In this document: piece by piece, positions 1 to 7,861 of the stretch
How positions within the stretch are numbered: the stretch's first letter is position 1
How the letters are laid out: each line of letters starts with the position of its first letter
Source of the DNA: Desulfobacula sp.
Lineage (GTDB): Bacteria > Desulfobacterota > Desulfobacteria > Desulfobacterales > Desulfobacteraceae
DNA length: 64,000 nt
Reading direction: 5' to 3'
Assembly: GCF_030145145.1 (NCBI RefSeq)
Contig: NZ_JAQYWD010000003.1
Coordinates: 1 to 64,000, forward strand
Translations under genes and position numbers: made by a program
The notes under the pieces: model-generated
The model's database searches: none
Told to the model about the DNA's origin: nothing
The model's input: the letters and a program-made list of their open reading frames with translations, nothing else

Positions 1-1104
1 ATGGCAAATGTACCAGAGAAAATTCAGACATGGCAAATGGTAACCCCTTTTAGAAAAGACAGGGAAACAGGAGAGGTAACCCCCGGTAAAATTGAAAAGA
101 CCGAGATTGATGTGCCGGAACTGAAAGCCGGAGAAGTCCTGGTCCAGGTGGCAGGGTGCGGTGTCTGTCATACGGATCTGGGGTATTATTATGATGGTGT
201 TCCCACAGTGAACAAACCCCCGTTGACACTGGGCCATGAGATTTCAGGCACCGTTGTGGCCGGGGATGAAAAATGGATGGGAAAAGAAGTCATCATTCCG
301 GCGGTTATGCCGTGCAGGAAATGCCTGCTGTGCAAGACCGGAAAAGGAAACCGCTGCCTGGCCCAGAAAATGCCGGGTAACAGCATGGGCATCTATGGCG
401 GATTTTCCAGCCATATCCCTGTTCCCGCCATTGACCTGTGTGAGGTCAAAGATCGGGGAGATATCCCCCTTGAGCACCTGGCCGTTGTGGCAGATGCTGC
501 CACATCTCCGTTCCAGGCCATCCTTCGATCCGGTTTCAAGATGGGCGACAATGCCATTGTCATGGGTATCGGCGGTATTGGCCAGTACCTGGTGCAGGAA
601 CTCAAAGCCATGGGTGCCAACACGGTGATTGCCCTGGCCCGTCGCCAGGAACCCCTGGATAAAATGCTGCTGAATGGTGCGGATTATGCGGTGAATATCA
701 AAGATAAATCTTCAAGAGATGTGTCCAAAGAGATCAAGGGCATTCAAAAATCACAAGGCCTTGCCAACACGGACTGGAAGATCTTTGAAGCCACGGGTTC
801 CAAACCCGGCGCTGAACTGGCCCTGTCCCTGTTAAGCTTTACCGGCACACTGGTCATCGTGGGATACGGCGGATATAAGGCTGATTTTGCCTTCAGCCGC
901 CTCATGGCCTTTGATGCGGAAGTCAAGGGAAGCTGGGGATGCCTGCCGGAATATTACCCGCTGGTATTGGGTATGGTCACCAGTAAAAAGATCAACCTGA
1001 CCGATTATGTCCAGACCAGACCCATGAGTACCATTAATGAGGTGTTTGAAGAAGCACACGCCCAATCACCGGAAAAGAGAATTGTTCTTGTCCCTGATTT
1101 CTAA
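1..1104 (+). CDS. had: 6-hydroxycyclohex-1-ene-1-carbonyl-CoA dehydrogenase
   Basis: A zinc-type medium-chain alcohol dehydrogenase of 367 aa. It should oxidise 6-hydroxycyclohex-1-ene-1-carbonyl-CoA to the 6-oxo compound with NAD+, a step of the anaerobic benzoyl-CoA pathway in the cytoplasm. Visible features are the catalytic-zinc region CGVCHTDLG with the later GHE motif, the four-cysteine structural-zinc loop (PCRKCLLC...GNRC), and a Rossmann glycine motif (GIGGIGQ, near residue 190). The ATG is the first base of the window, so its ribosome binding site and promoter are outside. The family assignment rests on overall similarity to Had/BamQ and is strongly supported by BamA, which acts on its product, two genes downstream. 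Confidence 0.88.
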   Translation: MANVPEKIQTWQMVTPFRKDRETGEVTPGKIEKTEIDVPELKAGEVLVQVAGCGVCHTDLGYYYDGVPTVNKPPLTLGHEISGTVVAGDEKWMGKEVIIPAVMPCRKCLLCKTGKGNRCLAQKMPGNSMGIYGGFSSHIPVPAIDLCEVKDRGDIPLEHLAVVADAATSPFQAILRSGFKMGDNAIVMGIGGIGQYLVQELKAMGANTVIALARRQEPLDKMLLNGADYAVNIKDKSSRDVSKEIKGIQKSQGLANTDWKIFEATGSKPGAELALSLLSFTGTLVIVGYGGYKADFAFSRLMAFDAEVKGSWGCLPEYYPLVLGMVTSKKINLTDYVQTRPMSTINEVFEEAHAQSPEKRIVLVPDF

Positions 1105-1121
1105 CCCCGTATGAGGTGAAT

Positions 1122-1871
1122 ATGAAACTTGAAGGAAAAAAAGCCATCGTTACCGGTGGCAGTCGCGGCATCGGAAAAGCCATTGCCCTGATGTATGCAA
1201 AAGAGGGTGCAGATGTACTGGTGAACTACCATTCCAATGATGCGGCGGCACGAGAAACCGTAGCAGAAATCGAAGCCCTGGGCCGCAAAGCCGTGGCAGT
1301 GGCCGCAGATGTGGCGAATTACACCAGCGCCCAGAACATGGTGGATGAATGTGTGAAACAGCTGGGCGGCGTGGATATTGTCGTCAACAATGCCGGGGTT
1401 TCCAAACCCTCCATGCTGCTGAAAATGAAGGAAGAAGACTGGGATGCCATCATTGATATCCATTTGAAAGCCGCCTTTAATACCACCCAGGCAGCCGGTC
1501 GGTATATGAAGGAAAAAAAATACGGCAAAATCATTAACGTGATTTCCACCGCCGGTATTTTCGGCACCATCGGCCAGATCAACTATGCCTCTGCAAAAGC
1601 CGGTATCATCGGGTTTACAAAATCCGCGTCCCGGGAACTGGGCAGATACAATATCAATGTAAACGTCATCTGTCCGGGAATTACAAAGACAGAAATGACT
1701 GGCAAGCTTCAGTCTGATGAAAAACTTCGAAAAATCTATGAAGGCCGCATTCAACTGGGCCGATTTGCAGCACCGGAAGAAATTGCCCCGGCGTTTGTTT
1801 TCCTTGCATCGGATGATGCCAGTTATATTACCGGCCAGGTCCTGGGTGTGGACGGCGGATATATCGGTTAA
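1122..1871 (+). CDS. SDR-family oxidoreductase (FabG-like)
   Basis: A classical short-chain dehydrogenase of 249 aa. It has the cofactor motif TGGSRGIG near the N-terminus, the NNAG motif, a catalytic serine (VISTAG), and the catalytic YASAK pair. The start is placed at the ATG at 1122 behind GAGGTG; an in-frame GTG lies 6 nt upstream. It sits between had and bamA, so a CoA-thioester role in ring-cleavage product oxidation, such as a 3-hydroxypimeloyl-CoA-type dehydrogenase, is plausible. That is an inference from position. The sequence alone fits a 3-oxoacyl-ACP/CoA reductase just as well. Confidence 0.85.
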   Translation: MKLEGKKAIVTGGSRGIGKAIALMYAKEGADVLVNYHSNDAAARETVAEIEALGRKAVAVAADVANYTSAQNMVDECVKQLGGVDIVVNNAGVSKPSMLLKMKEEDWDAIIDIHLKAAFNTTQAAGRYMKEKKYGKIINVISTAGIFGTIGQINYASAKAGIIGFTKSASRELGRYNINVNVICPGITKTEMTGKLQSDEKLRKIYEGRIQLGRFAAPEEIAPAFVFLASDDASYITGQVLGVDGGYIG

Positions 1872-1885
1872 CCCAAGTATATGAA

Positions 1886-1937
1886 TAACTCAACTTTCGG
1901 AGGTTAGCATAAATGGCCAACCCCGAAAGTTGAGTTA
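1886..1937. repeat. Short copy of nested inverted-repeat element
   Basis: A 15-bp perfect inverted repeat (left arm 1886-1900, right arm 1923-1937) with the core CTCAACTTTCGG. The inner bases (GGTTAGC...GGCCAACC) extend the pairing imperfectly. The arms match the outer arms of the two long copies at 5.5 and 42.8 kb, but the 83-bp inner hairpin carrying GGGGTCAGGCTT is missing. It lies between the SDR gene and bamA, and its RNA could act as a terminator or a stabilising hairpin. Whether it is an empty or an internally deleted form of a mobile element cannot be decided here. Confidence 0.8.
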
Positions 1938-1996
1938 ATAAACAACCCATTTAACATGGTAAATTTAAAAACAATAATTAGTAAAGGAGAGTTAAA

Positions 1997-3133
1997 ATGA
2001 GTCTTGAGTGGATGCCAAGAGAAAATGAAGTCAAAGATCATGCCTTGCACAGAAACCCCCATTGGGGAACAGAAGCACCCTGCGTAGTGTATGAGAAAAG
2101 ACCGTTAACAGATCCCCAGGGAAATGTTACGGACAAATTGTTTGTGGCATGGATTACGTTGAACAACCCAAGACAGTTCAACTCTTATACCACAGACATG
2201 GTAAAAGGCGTTATTGCCGGATTTGAAAATGCATCTCTTGACAGAAGTGTTGTGGCTGTTGTTTTCACTGGTACAGGTCCCTATGCGTTCTGCACCGGTG
2301 GCAACACCAAAGAATATTCAGAATTCTATTCAAAAAGATGTGATGAATATGGTCAGTACATGGAGCTGTTCAACCACATGGTGGATTCCATCCTGGCCTG
2401 CAAAAAACCGGTTATTTCCCGGGTGAACGGCATGAGAGTCGCCGGTGGCCAGGAAATCGGTCTGGCATGTGACATTGCCATTTCTTCCGATCTGGCCATT
2501 TTCGGTCAGGCAGGACCCAAACATGGTTCCGCCCCTGCCGGCGGTTCCTCAGATTTCCTTCCCTGGTACCTGAGTGCAGAAGATGCCATGTACAACTGCG
2601 TATCCTGCGAGATGTGGTCTGCCTATAAAATGAAAGCCAAAGGCATGCTCTCCAAGGTTGTTCCGGTTCTGAAAATTGATGGCGAATGGGTCAGAAATCC
2701 CACCGTCATCACGGACACCTATGTCCAGGACGGTGAGATTGTTTACGGTGATTCTAAATCCGGCCAGGCTCTCAAAGACGGCCGTGCCATCCTGAAACAG
2801 CACCAGGCCAATGCAGATTTTGAACTGCTTGACAAAGAAGTGAACGCGATTATCTGGAAGTTCGCCAACCTGTTCCCGGGCTGCCTGATTAAATCCATTG
2901 ACGGTATCCGTCAGAAAAAGAAATTCTTCTGGGATACCATGAAAAATGATCACAGACACTGGCTGGCAGCCAATATGTCCGGTGAAGCCTTCCTTGGATT
3001 TGGTGCGTTCAATACCAAGAAAATAACCGGTCAGGATACGGTTGATTTCATCAAATTCCGTCAGAACGTTGCCGATTCCAGACTGTGGAATGATGACATG
3101 TTTGCGGAAGTATTGGGCAAACCCAAAGAATAA
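1997..3133 (+). CDS. bamA: 6-oxocyclohex-1-ene-1-carbonyl-CoA hydrolase
   Basis: A crotonase-superfamily hydrolase of 378 aa, the usual BamA length. It adds water to and opens the ring of 6-oxocyclohex-1-ene-1-carbonyl-CoA to give 3-hydroxypimeloyl-CoA; bamA is the common marker gene for anaerobic aromatic degraders. The crotonase oxyanion-hole segments are visible (TGTGPYAFCTGG and RVAGGQEIGLACD), followed by the family-typical long C-terminal region. A strong ribosome binding site (AAAGGAGAG) precedes the ATG. It follows had and the SDR on the same strand but is separated from them by 125 bp with an inverted repeat, so it may also be expressed separately. Confidence 0.93.
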   Translation: MSLEWMPRENEVKDHALHRNPHWGTEAPCVVYEKRPLTDPQGNVTDKLFVAWITLNNPRQFNSYTTDMVKGVIAGFENASLDRSVVAVVFTGTGPYAFCTGGNTKEYSEFYSKRCDEYGQYMELFNHMVDSILACKKPVISRVNGMRVAGGQEIGLACDIAISSDLAIFGQAGPKHGSAPAGGSSDFLPWYLSAEDAMYNCVSCEMWSAYKMKAKGMLSKVVPVLKIDGEWVRNPTVITDTYVQDGEIVYGDSKSGQALKDGRAILKQHQANADFELLDKEVNAIIWKFANLFPGCLIKSIDGIRQKKKFFWDTMKNDHRHWLAANMSGEAFLGFGAFNTKKITGQDTVDFIKFRQNVADSRLWNDDMFAEVLGKPKE

Positions 3134-3188
3134 GATGAGACAATAATTCTGATCATTGATCAGAAGGAATTGATAAACGCGTAAAAAT

Positions 3189-3231
3189 AATTTATGGTTC
3201 AAAGCTGATGTCAGGCTTTGAACCATAAATT
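3189..3231 (+). terminator. Hairpin downstream of bamA
   Basis: A 17-bp perfect inverted repeat (3189-3205 with 3215-3231) around a 9-nt loop, immediately followed by TATTT. It may terminate or stabilise the bamA transcript. The T-run is weak and the structure ends only 16 nt before the next start codon, so a regulatory hairpin on the mRNA of the downstream small gene is an alternative. Confidence 0.6.
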
Positions 3232-3247
3232 TATTTGGGGGGATACA

Positions 3248-3604
3248 ATGGAAAGAGCAATGGTATGGTTTAAGTGTGCGGCAGTGCATGACCCTGTCCG
3301 TCCGGTGGTGAAGAGACCAGCAGCCATCGGCTGGGAAGCCAAGCACCGCCAGGTGGATCTGGTCATCGAAGGTCCCTTAAAAGGGGAGGAGCTGCTCCGC
3401 CGGATGAAGGGGTGGTTTACCGCAGATGTGTATCAGGCCATCGACGTTTTTCAACAGCATGGGAAGCTCAAGGTTCTGGATGAAAAGGACCTGGTTGTGG
3501 AAACCCGGGACATGGATCAAATGGAGTCGCTTTCAAATACGTTGCACCAGGTCTTTAATGACCAGGTCTGGATTGAGGTAATCCCCCGCAAAAAGCTTGT
3601 TTGA
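3248..3604 (+). CDS. Small conserved protein of unknown function (paralogue 1)
   Basis: A 118-aa soluble protein of unknown function. The start is the ATG at 3248, behind a GGGGGG ribosome binding site; a longer frame beginning at 3218 would start inside the hairpin and is less likely. It shares a clear pattern with the protein encoded at 3742-4077: HDPVxPVxKxPAxIGW, an LKGxELLxRxxGWxT block, and a C-terminal FNDQV. Neither shows a signal peptide, membrane segment or metal motif. Its place directly after bamA suggests a role linked to aromatic-CoA metabolism, but no function can be read from the sequence. Confidence 0.75.
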   Translation: MERAMVWFKCAAVHDPVRPVVKRPAAIGWEAKHRQVDLVIEGPLKGEELLRRMKGWFTADVYQAIDVFQQHGKLKVLDEKDLVVETRDMDQMESLSNTLHQVFNDQVWIEVIPRKKLV

Positions 3605-3741
3605 TATCCTGAGAAGCGTTCTCAAGGGAGATCCGTGGGTGAGGGGATAACACAAATCAGGACACCGCCCCTCGTGGTCACGGGGAAGGATGCTGCCGAA
3701 TGATGCCGGATCCATGGCTTTTATGGGGCCATGCAGCTGGG

Positions 3742-4077
3742 TCAGGGGGCCAGGAACACCTGATCGTTGAAATTTTTCGTCAGGTCCCGGGCCAGTGCCG
3801 CGGCCTTATCCTCATCCGGGCATTCAACCATGAGTTCGCCTTTTTTTCCGACCATGAGCCGCCCCTGTTTTTCTACAATATCGGCCACAAGAGCCGGTTC
3901 AACCGTCCACCAGCCCCGGGTGCGGTAAAGCAGTTCTTTCCCTTTTAATTTCCGGGGGGTGACAAGATCAATGTCCCGGAACCAGGAGGCCCATCCAATC
4001 TGTGCTGGTTCCTTTAAAACCGGGCTGACCGGATCATGATAAATGCGGCATCGGCCAAACAGTCTTAGTCGAATCAT
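3742..4077 (-). CDS. Small conserved protein of unknown function (paralogue 2)
   Basis: A 111-aa protein homologous over its whole length to the one encoded at 3248-3604: shared HDPVxPVxKxPAxIGW, LKGxELLxRxxGWxT and FNDQV. The two genes face each other across about 140 bp. This copy is last in a minus-strand operon, overlapping the preceding gene by 4 nt (ATGA), after an amidohydrolase. Duplication within one locus with opposite orientation suggests two versions used with different partners. No function is known to me. Confidence 0.75.
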   Translation of the reverse strand: MIRLRLFGRCRIYHDPVSPVLKEPAQIGWASWFRDIDLVTPRKLKGKELLYRTRGWWTVEPALVADIVEKQGRLMVGKKGELMVECPDEDKAAALARDLTKNFNDQVFLAP

Positions 4078-4412
4078 TTCAGCACCTCCTGGACCAGGGA
4101 CAGCAGCTCCGGGTTTCGGTGGACAGGAGAAGCGACATCCGATAATCCGGACGCTTTGAATGCCATGTCCTGGCAGATTTCAAACAGTTCAAGGCCAAGG
4201 GCTTCATCCAATCGGACCCCTTTCCCATGGGCCTTGGCGCAGGTGGTTTCAAAGAGGTTGAATCTCAATTCCCGGGCAGCCCGAAGCGTTGGATCAAACA
4301 CGGATATGTCCGAACGTTTAATCCGTTCGGCATCCAGCGCCTCCATCCGGGAAAAATAGTGTCGGGTCCTTAGAATAACAGGGTCCTGGCCAAACTCATC
4401 TTGGGTTTCCAT
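4074..4412 (-). CDS. Hypothetical protein in amidohydrolase operon
   Basis: A 112-aa, mostly helical, charged protein with no signal peptide or recognised domain. The start is the ATG at 4412, preceded by AAGGAGTCAGGA on the minus strand. It lies 45 bp after the amidohydrolase gene and overlaps the next gene by 4 nt, so the three are probably co-translated. One cysteine is near the middle and one near the C-terminal third, with no CxxC. I do not recognise the family. Its operon position between an amidohydrolase and a small conserved protein, facing the bam genes, is the only functional hint. Confidence 0.65.
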   Translation of the reverse strand: METQDEFGQDPVILRTRHYFSRMEALDAERIKRSDISVFDPTLRAARELRFNLFETTCAKAHGKGVRLDEALGLELFEICQDMAFKASGLSDVASPVHRNPELLSLVQEVLK

Positions 4413-4457
4413 TCTTTTTTCCTGACTCCTTTTGCCTGAATTTACTTACCAATTTAT

Positions 4458-5318
4458 TTAATGGGTGAGCCCCAGCAATTGACGGATATTTTTCGAAAAT
4501 ACCTGGGCCATGTCTTTTTTGGAATACCCGGCTTTCTTGAGCATCCGGTTTTGCAGGTCTATTTCCGGGGCATGGGTAAACCACGGCCAGTCGGTTCCAA
4601 AAATGATGTGCTCGGGTCCATGGGCTTTTAGCAAGGATATAAATTGATTCTCATCCAGTACATGGGCGGCATTGGATGTGTCCAGAAACAGATTTTCCAT
4701 GGGATCAAGATGCGTGCTGACATCTTTGAACGGTGCTGCCAATCCCCCCATGTGGGCACCAATAAAATTAATCTCAGGAAATAGTGTAACCAAATGGGCC
4801 AGGCGATCGGGTGTTGTATTATGTTCCGGGTGACTGCCAAAGAAGCCGTCTGCACCGTACAGGGTATCCAGAATGACAAAAAAATCGGCATGACGGGTGA
4901 TATTGAAGTCGCGGATCAAATCAAACAGTTCAAAGGTCCTGGGATCATCCAGGGCAAATTTCTGGGAAAACGAACACATCTTGATTCCCTTGATGTTTCG
5001 TTCCATGAAGGTAACCAGCTCTTTTTTGTTGTCGCTATATCCCGGATGAAGCGTGCCCGCGGTATACAACAGATCAGAGGGTTCAACCATCCTGTAAAAG
5101 GATTCGTTCACCCGGCTCACCTCCTGTACCCCCGCAGTGGGAAGAATAAAACACCCCCCGATCCTGTTTGCTCTCAGTTCCTTTTCAAGGAATGCTCTGC
5201 CCACCCTGTCTTCTGCTCCATTTGTCTGCAATCCCAACATATCCACCAGTGCCGTTCTTTTTTTAACATTGGAGATGACTTTCGGGTGAAACAAATGGGC
5301 GTGACCATCAAATATCAT
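4458..5318 (-). CDS. Amidohydrolase-2 family metal-dependent hydrolase
   Basis: A TIM-barrel hydrolase of 286 aa. The N-terminal HxH metal motif (FDGHAHLF, His6 and His8), GAHMGG in the middle and GTDWPW near the C-terminus are the usual landmarks of the amidohydrolase-2 (ACMSD/decarboxylase-like) family. These enzymes hydrolyse or decarboxylate small cyclic or aromatic acids and lactones. The substrate is unknown; the adjacent aromatic-CoA genes make a ring-derived acid plausible (inference). It is the first gene of a three-gene minus-strand operon. The start codon begins a clean MIFDGHAH N-terminus with a GGAG about 14 nt upstream. Confidence 0.82.
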   Translation of the reverse strand: MIFDGHAHLFHPKVISNVKKRTALVDMLGLQTNGAEDRVGRAFLEKELRANRIGGCFILPTAGVQEVSRVNESFYRMVEPSDLLYTAGTLHPGYSDNKKELVTFMERNIKGIKMCSFSQKFALDDPRTFELFDLIRDFNITRHADFFVILDTLYGADGFFGSHPEHNTTPDRLAHLVTLFPEINFIGAHMGGLAAPFKDVSTHLDPMENLFLDTSNAAHVLDENQFISLLKAHGPEHIIFGTDWPWFTHAPEIDLQNRMLKKAGYSKKDMAQVFSKNIRQLLGLTH

Positions 5319-5799
5319 TTTTATTTACCACTCCATAATCTACAGGCTTTTTTACAACCTCTACAAATATTCAAATTTATGTTAGAAATCAAGACATATT
5401 CGAAAAACAAAGGGCTTTTTATGGACGTCATGCCTGGTTCCGGCATTTTGTTTGGGCTTGACACCCCTGTAAATCGGTTTTAATAATTAGGGTACGCAAC
5501 TTTCGGACGTTAGCTTTAATCGACGGGGTCAGGCTTTTTTTATGGTACTTTTTATCACTATTTCATAACCAGACGGGTAAAAAGTGCCATAAAGAAAGCC
5601 TGACCCCATATAAAAATGATCAACTACGAAAGTTGAGTAAGGTATTTAAAAGGCGATGGATGTTTGATCCGGGTTTTGCCGGTAGATTATTGGCTTTGAA
5701 TACGCGCGGCTGGTCAGATGTTGACAGCCTTTTGGATGGTAAAGACAGATGATGTTCAGTCGAATATAAAATATAAATAAATTAACAAGGAGATTGTAA
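5319..5799. other. Intergenic region with repeat and short coding-like frame
   Basis: A 481-bp gap between the divergent amidohydrolase and sulfite reductase genes. It should hold both promoters; none is clear enough to mark. Its centre is the long repeat copy at 5495-5640. Directly to the right, 5660-5752 is a 30-codon open frame (MFDPGFAGRLLALN...GKDR) whose frame runs back into the repeat arm. It reads like the tail of a protein, so it may be a gene remnant interrupted by the element, though it is too short to identify. Nothing else is visible. Confidence 0.5.
5495..5640. repeat. Nested inverted-repeat element, long copy 1
   Basis: About 146 bp. The outer inverted arms are CAACTTTCGG (5497-5506) and CGAAAGTTGAGT (5627-5638). 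The inner imperfect hairpin of 83 bp has arms 5525-5555 and 5577-5607, starting GGGGTCAGGCTT and ending AAAGCCTGACCCC. The element at 42807-42952 is nearly the same sequence in reverse complement. The GTCAGGCT core resembles REP-type palindromes mobilised by RAYT (TnpA-REP) transposases; that comparison is from memory and no such transposase is in the window. Confidence 0.85.
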
Positions 5800-6456
5800 A
5801 TGCTCAAGCTTGGAGAAAAAGGGGCCATACCCCAAAAGGACAACGAAACCTATGCCATCGCTCCCCATATCCCCTGCGGCGTGGTAACACCTGACCTGTT
5901 GAGAAAAATCGCAGATGTGTCTGAAAAATTTAATGCCCAGGCCATTAAAATTACCGGTGCCACCCGCATCGCCATTGTGGGACTCAAGGAAGAAGATATT
6001 GACAGTGCCTGGGAGGAATTGGGCCTGGATAAGGGGGCGGCTGTTGGGTTGTGTGTTCGAAGCATCCGGTCGTGTCCCGGCAATACGTTCTGTAAAATCG
6101 GCAAACAAGATTCCCTGGGTCTTGGCATGGCCCTTGATAAAAAATATCATGGATTTAAGCTTCCTGGAAAATTTAAAATGGCGGTTTCCGGGTGCCATCT
6201 CAGTTGTGCTGAATCCTGGGTCAGGGACATTGGGTTCATCGGGAAAAAAGACGGCTGGACATTGACCATTGGCGGGAACGTGGGTGCCCACCCCCGTATC
6301 GGTGAGGAACTGCTAACGGGTCTGGATGATAAAGCCGCTCTGGATGTTGTTGATAAAGTGGTGGCCCATTACCAGGAAAATGCTAAACCCGGGGAGCGCC
6401 TTGGAAAAATGATTGACCGTCTGGGACTTGACGGGTTCAAGGCGGCTGTCGGATAA
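5800..6456 (+). CDS. Small siroheme-[4Fe-4S] sulfite reductase, assimilatory type
   Basis: A 218-aa nitrite/sulfite reductase hemoprotein, matching in length the low-molecular-mass 'assimilatory-type' sulfite reductase described from Desulfovibrio vulgaris. A ferredoxin-like half domain precedes the siroheme/Fe-S cysteines, seen as C...SIRSCPGNTFC followed by SGCHLSC near residue 130. It should reduce sulfite to sulfide with six electrons in the cytoplasm, but its physiological donor and role in sulfate reducers are unsettled. It has a good ribosome binding site (AAGGAGA) and appears monocistronic. It is not DsrAB, which is larger and two-subunit. Confidence 0.85.
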   Translation: MLKLGEKGAIPQKDNETYAIAPHIPCGVVTPDLLRKIADVSEKFNAQAIKITGATRIAIVGLKEEDIDSAWEELGLDKGAAVGLCVRSIRSCPGNTFCKIGKQDSLGLGMALDKKYHGFKLPGKFKMAVSGCHLSCAESWVRDIGFIGKKDGWTLTIGGNVGAHPRIGEELLTGLDDKAALDVVDKVVAHYQENAKPGERLGKMIDRLGLDGFKAAVG

Positions 6457-6700
6457 GCGTTTAACTCTTGCCGGCAGACCGGTAAAGTGCATCACCCCGG
6501 AGGACAGGTGGCGCGAAGATGATTTTCCAACCGCCTGTCATTCTCAGTCAATTTGGCCCTGGTTTTTATGATCTCCATGTACGCCCGGGGTATATGGCGG
6601 TCTTTATAGACAGTAGCACGCTGAACAGGCACCCTGTTTATTTTGATGCGCCATAGAGGGTTTAAAACTTATCGTCAGATTGATCTGGAGGGATCGAACG

Positions 6701-7765
6701 ATGCAGGCAGAATTACCCAGCAACGAAGCAGCACGTCTTGATGCGTTGCGCGATTATCGAATTTTAGATACTTTGCCGGAGGATTGCTACGATGACATCA
6801 CCCTGCTGGCCTCCGAGATCTGTGGTACGCCCATGGCGGCGGTATCTTTGATTGACAGCACCCGGCAGTGGTTCAAGTCCAGGGTGGGCCTGACGGTTCC
6901 GGAAACGGCCCGGGAAAATGCGTTTTGCGCCCACACCATTCTTCAAGCCGATATCAACGTTGTCAACAACGTTCTGGAGGACGAACGGTTTGCGGATAAT
7001 CCGCTGGTTACCGGAGATCCGTGGATCCGATTCTATGCCGGTGCCCCCCTGGTAACACCAGAGGGCAAGGCCCTGGGCACACTCTGTGTTATCGATCAAA
7101 TCCAGCGAACCCTCACTGACATGCAGATCAACGCTCTGAGAGCCTTGTCCCGTCAGGTCATGGCACAGCTGGAGCTACGCCGGTACATCAAACTGCAGGC
7201 AAAAAACCAGCGGACGCTGAACGACTATCAAAAAAAGCTGGAGCAAATGAACGCACTGTTTCAGAAGCAGAGCGTTACCGACGATGTCACAGGGTTTCAT
7301 AACACGCGTTTTCTTCATCAATACCTTAACCAGTGCCTGGGTCCTGTCTCTGCTGAGTTAGAAAAGTTGACCCTGGTGTTTTTCGATATGGATAACTTCA
7401 AGCAGGTGGTGGATCGGCACGGGCATCTGCTTGGCGCAAAGGTATTAAAGGAAGTGGCAGAAGTCGTCCATTCATATCTTGACACCGGGGATCAAATCGT
7501 CCGGTATGGCGGAGACGAGTACATCGTGATCCTTCCCGGTCAGGGCGCTGAAAAAGCCCTGCCAAAGGTCGAGGCCATCAGGAAAGGCATCAGTTCCAAC
7601 AGTTACCTTCAGCACGAAGAGATCCATCTCAGGGTATCGGCCTCCTTTGGAATGGCCACATTTCCCGATGATGCCAGGGACAAAAAGCAACTCCTCATGG
7701 CGGCAGATCAGTGTCTGTTTTATAGCAAAAAAGGGGGGAAGAACCGAATTACTACCTGGAGATAG
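6701..7765 (+). CDS. GAF-GGDEF diguanylate cyclase
   Basis: A soluble protein of 354 aa with an N-terminal GAF domain (about 20-160), a short coiled segment (about 170-195) and a C-terminal GGDEF domain. The active-site motif reads GGDEY, a functional-looking variant, so it probably makes cyclic di-GMP from two GTP in response to a small ligand or redox cue. The RxxD inhibitory site is not obvious before the motif. The start is the ATG at 6701 behind CTGGAGGGA; the longer frame from 6680 has no binding site. It follows a 244-bp gap in which I see no gene. Confidence 0.85.
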   Translation: MQAELPSNEAARLDALRDYRILDTLPEDCYDDITLLASEICGTPMAAVSLIDSTRQWFKSRVGLTVPETARENAFCAHTILQADINVVNNVLEDERFADNPLVTGDPWIRFYAGAPLVTPEGKALGTLCVIDQIQRTLTDMQINALRALSRQVMAQLELRRYIKLQAKNQRTLNDYQKKLEQMNALFQKQSVTDDVTGFHNTRFLHQYLNQCLGPVSAELEKLTLVFFDMDNFKQVVDRHGHLLGAKVLKEVAEVVHSYLDTGDQIVRYGGDEYIVILPGQGAEKALPKVEAIRKGISSNSYLQHEEIHLRVSASFGMATFPDDARDKKQLLMAADQCLFYSKKGGKNRITTWR

Positions 7766-7861
7766 ATAATTTATCGGGTTGGATCCATCTAAGCGGGCCA
7801 CATACAGTCCGGCAAATTGACGCTGGAAGTTTAAGATAAAAAACAAGGAGTTGGCATAACC

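Noticed and set aside
2549-3346. Long open frame on the minus strand over bamA
   Set aside because: It is antisense to a clear bamA gene with a good binding site, has unlikely composition (many His/Phe/Ile runs) and no family pattern.
4794-5483. 229-codon plus-strand frame over the amidohydrolase
   Set aside because: It mirrors the coding strand of a recognisable metal-dependent hydrolase and runs into the repeat region; no domain or binding site supports it.
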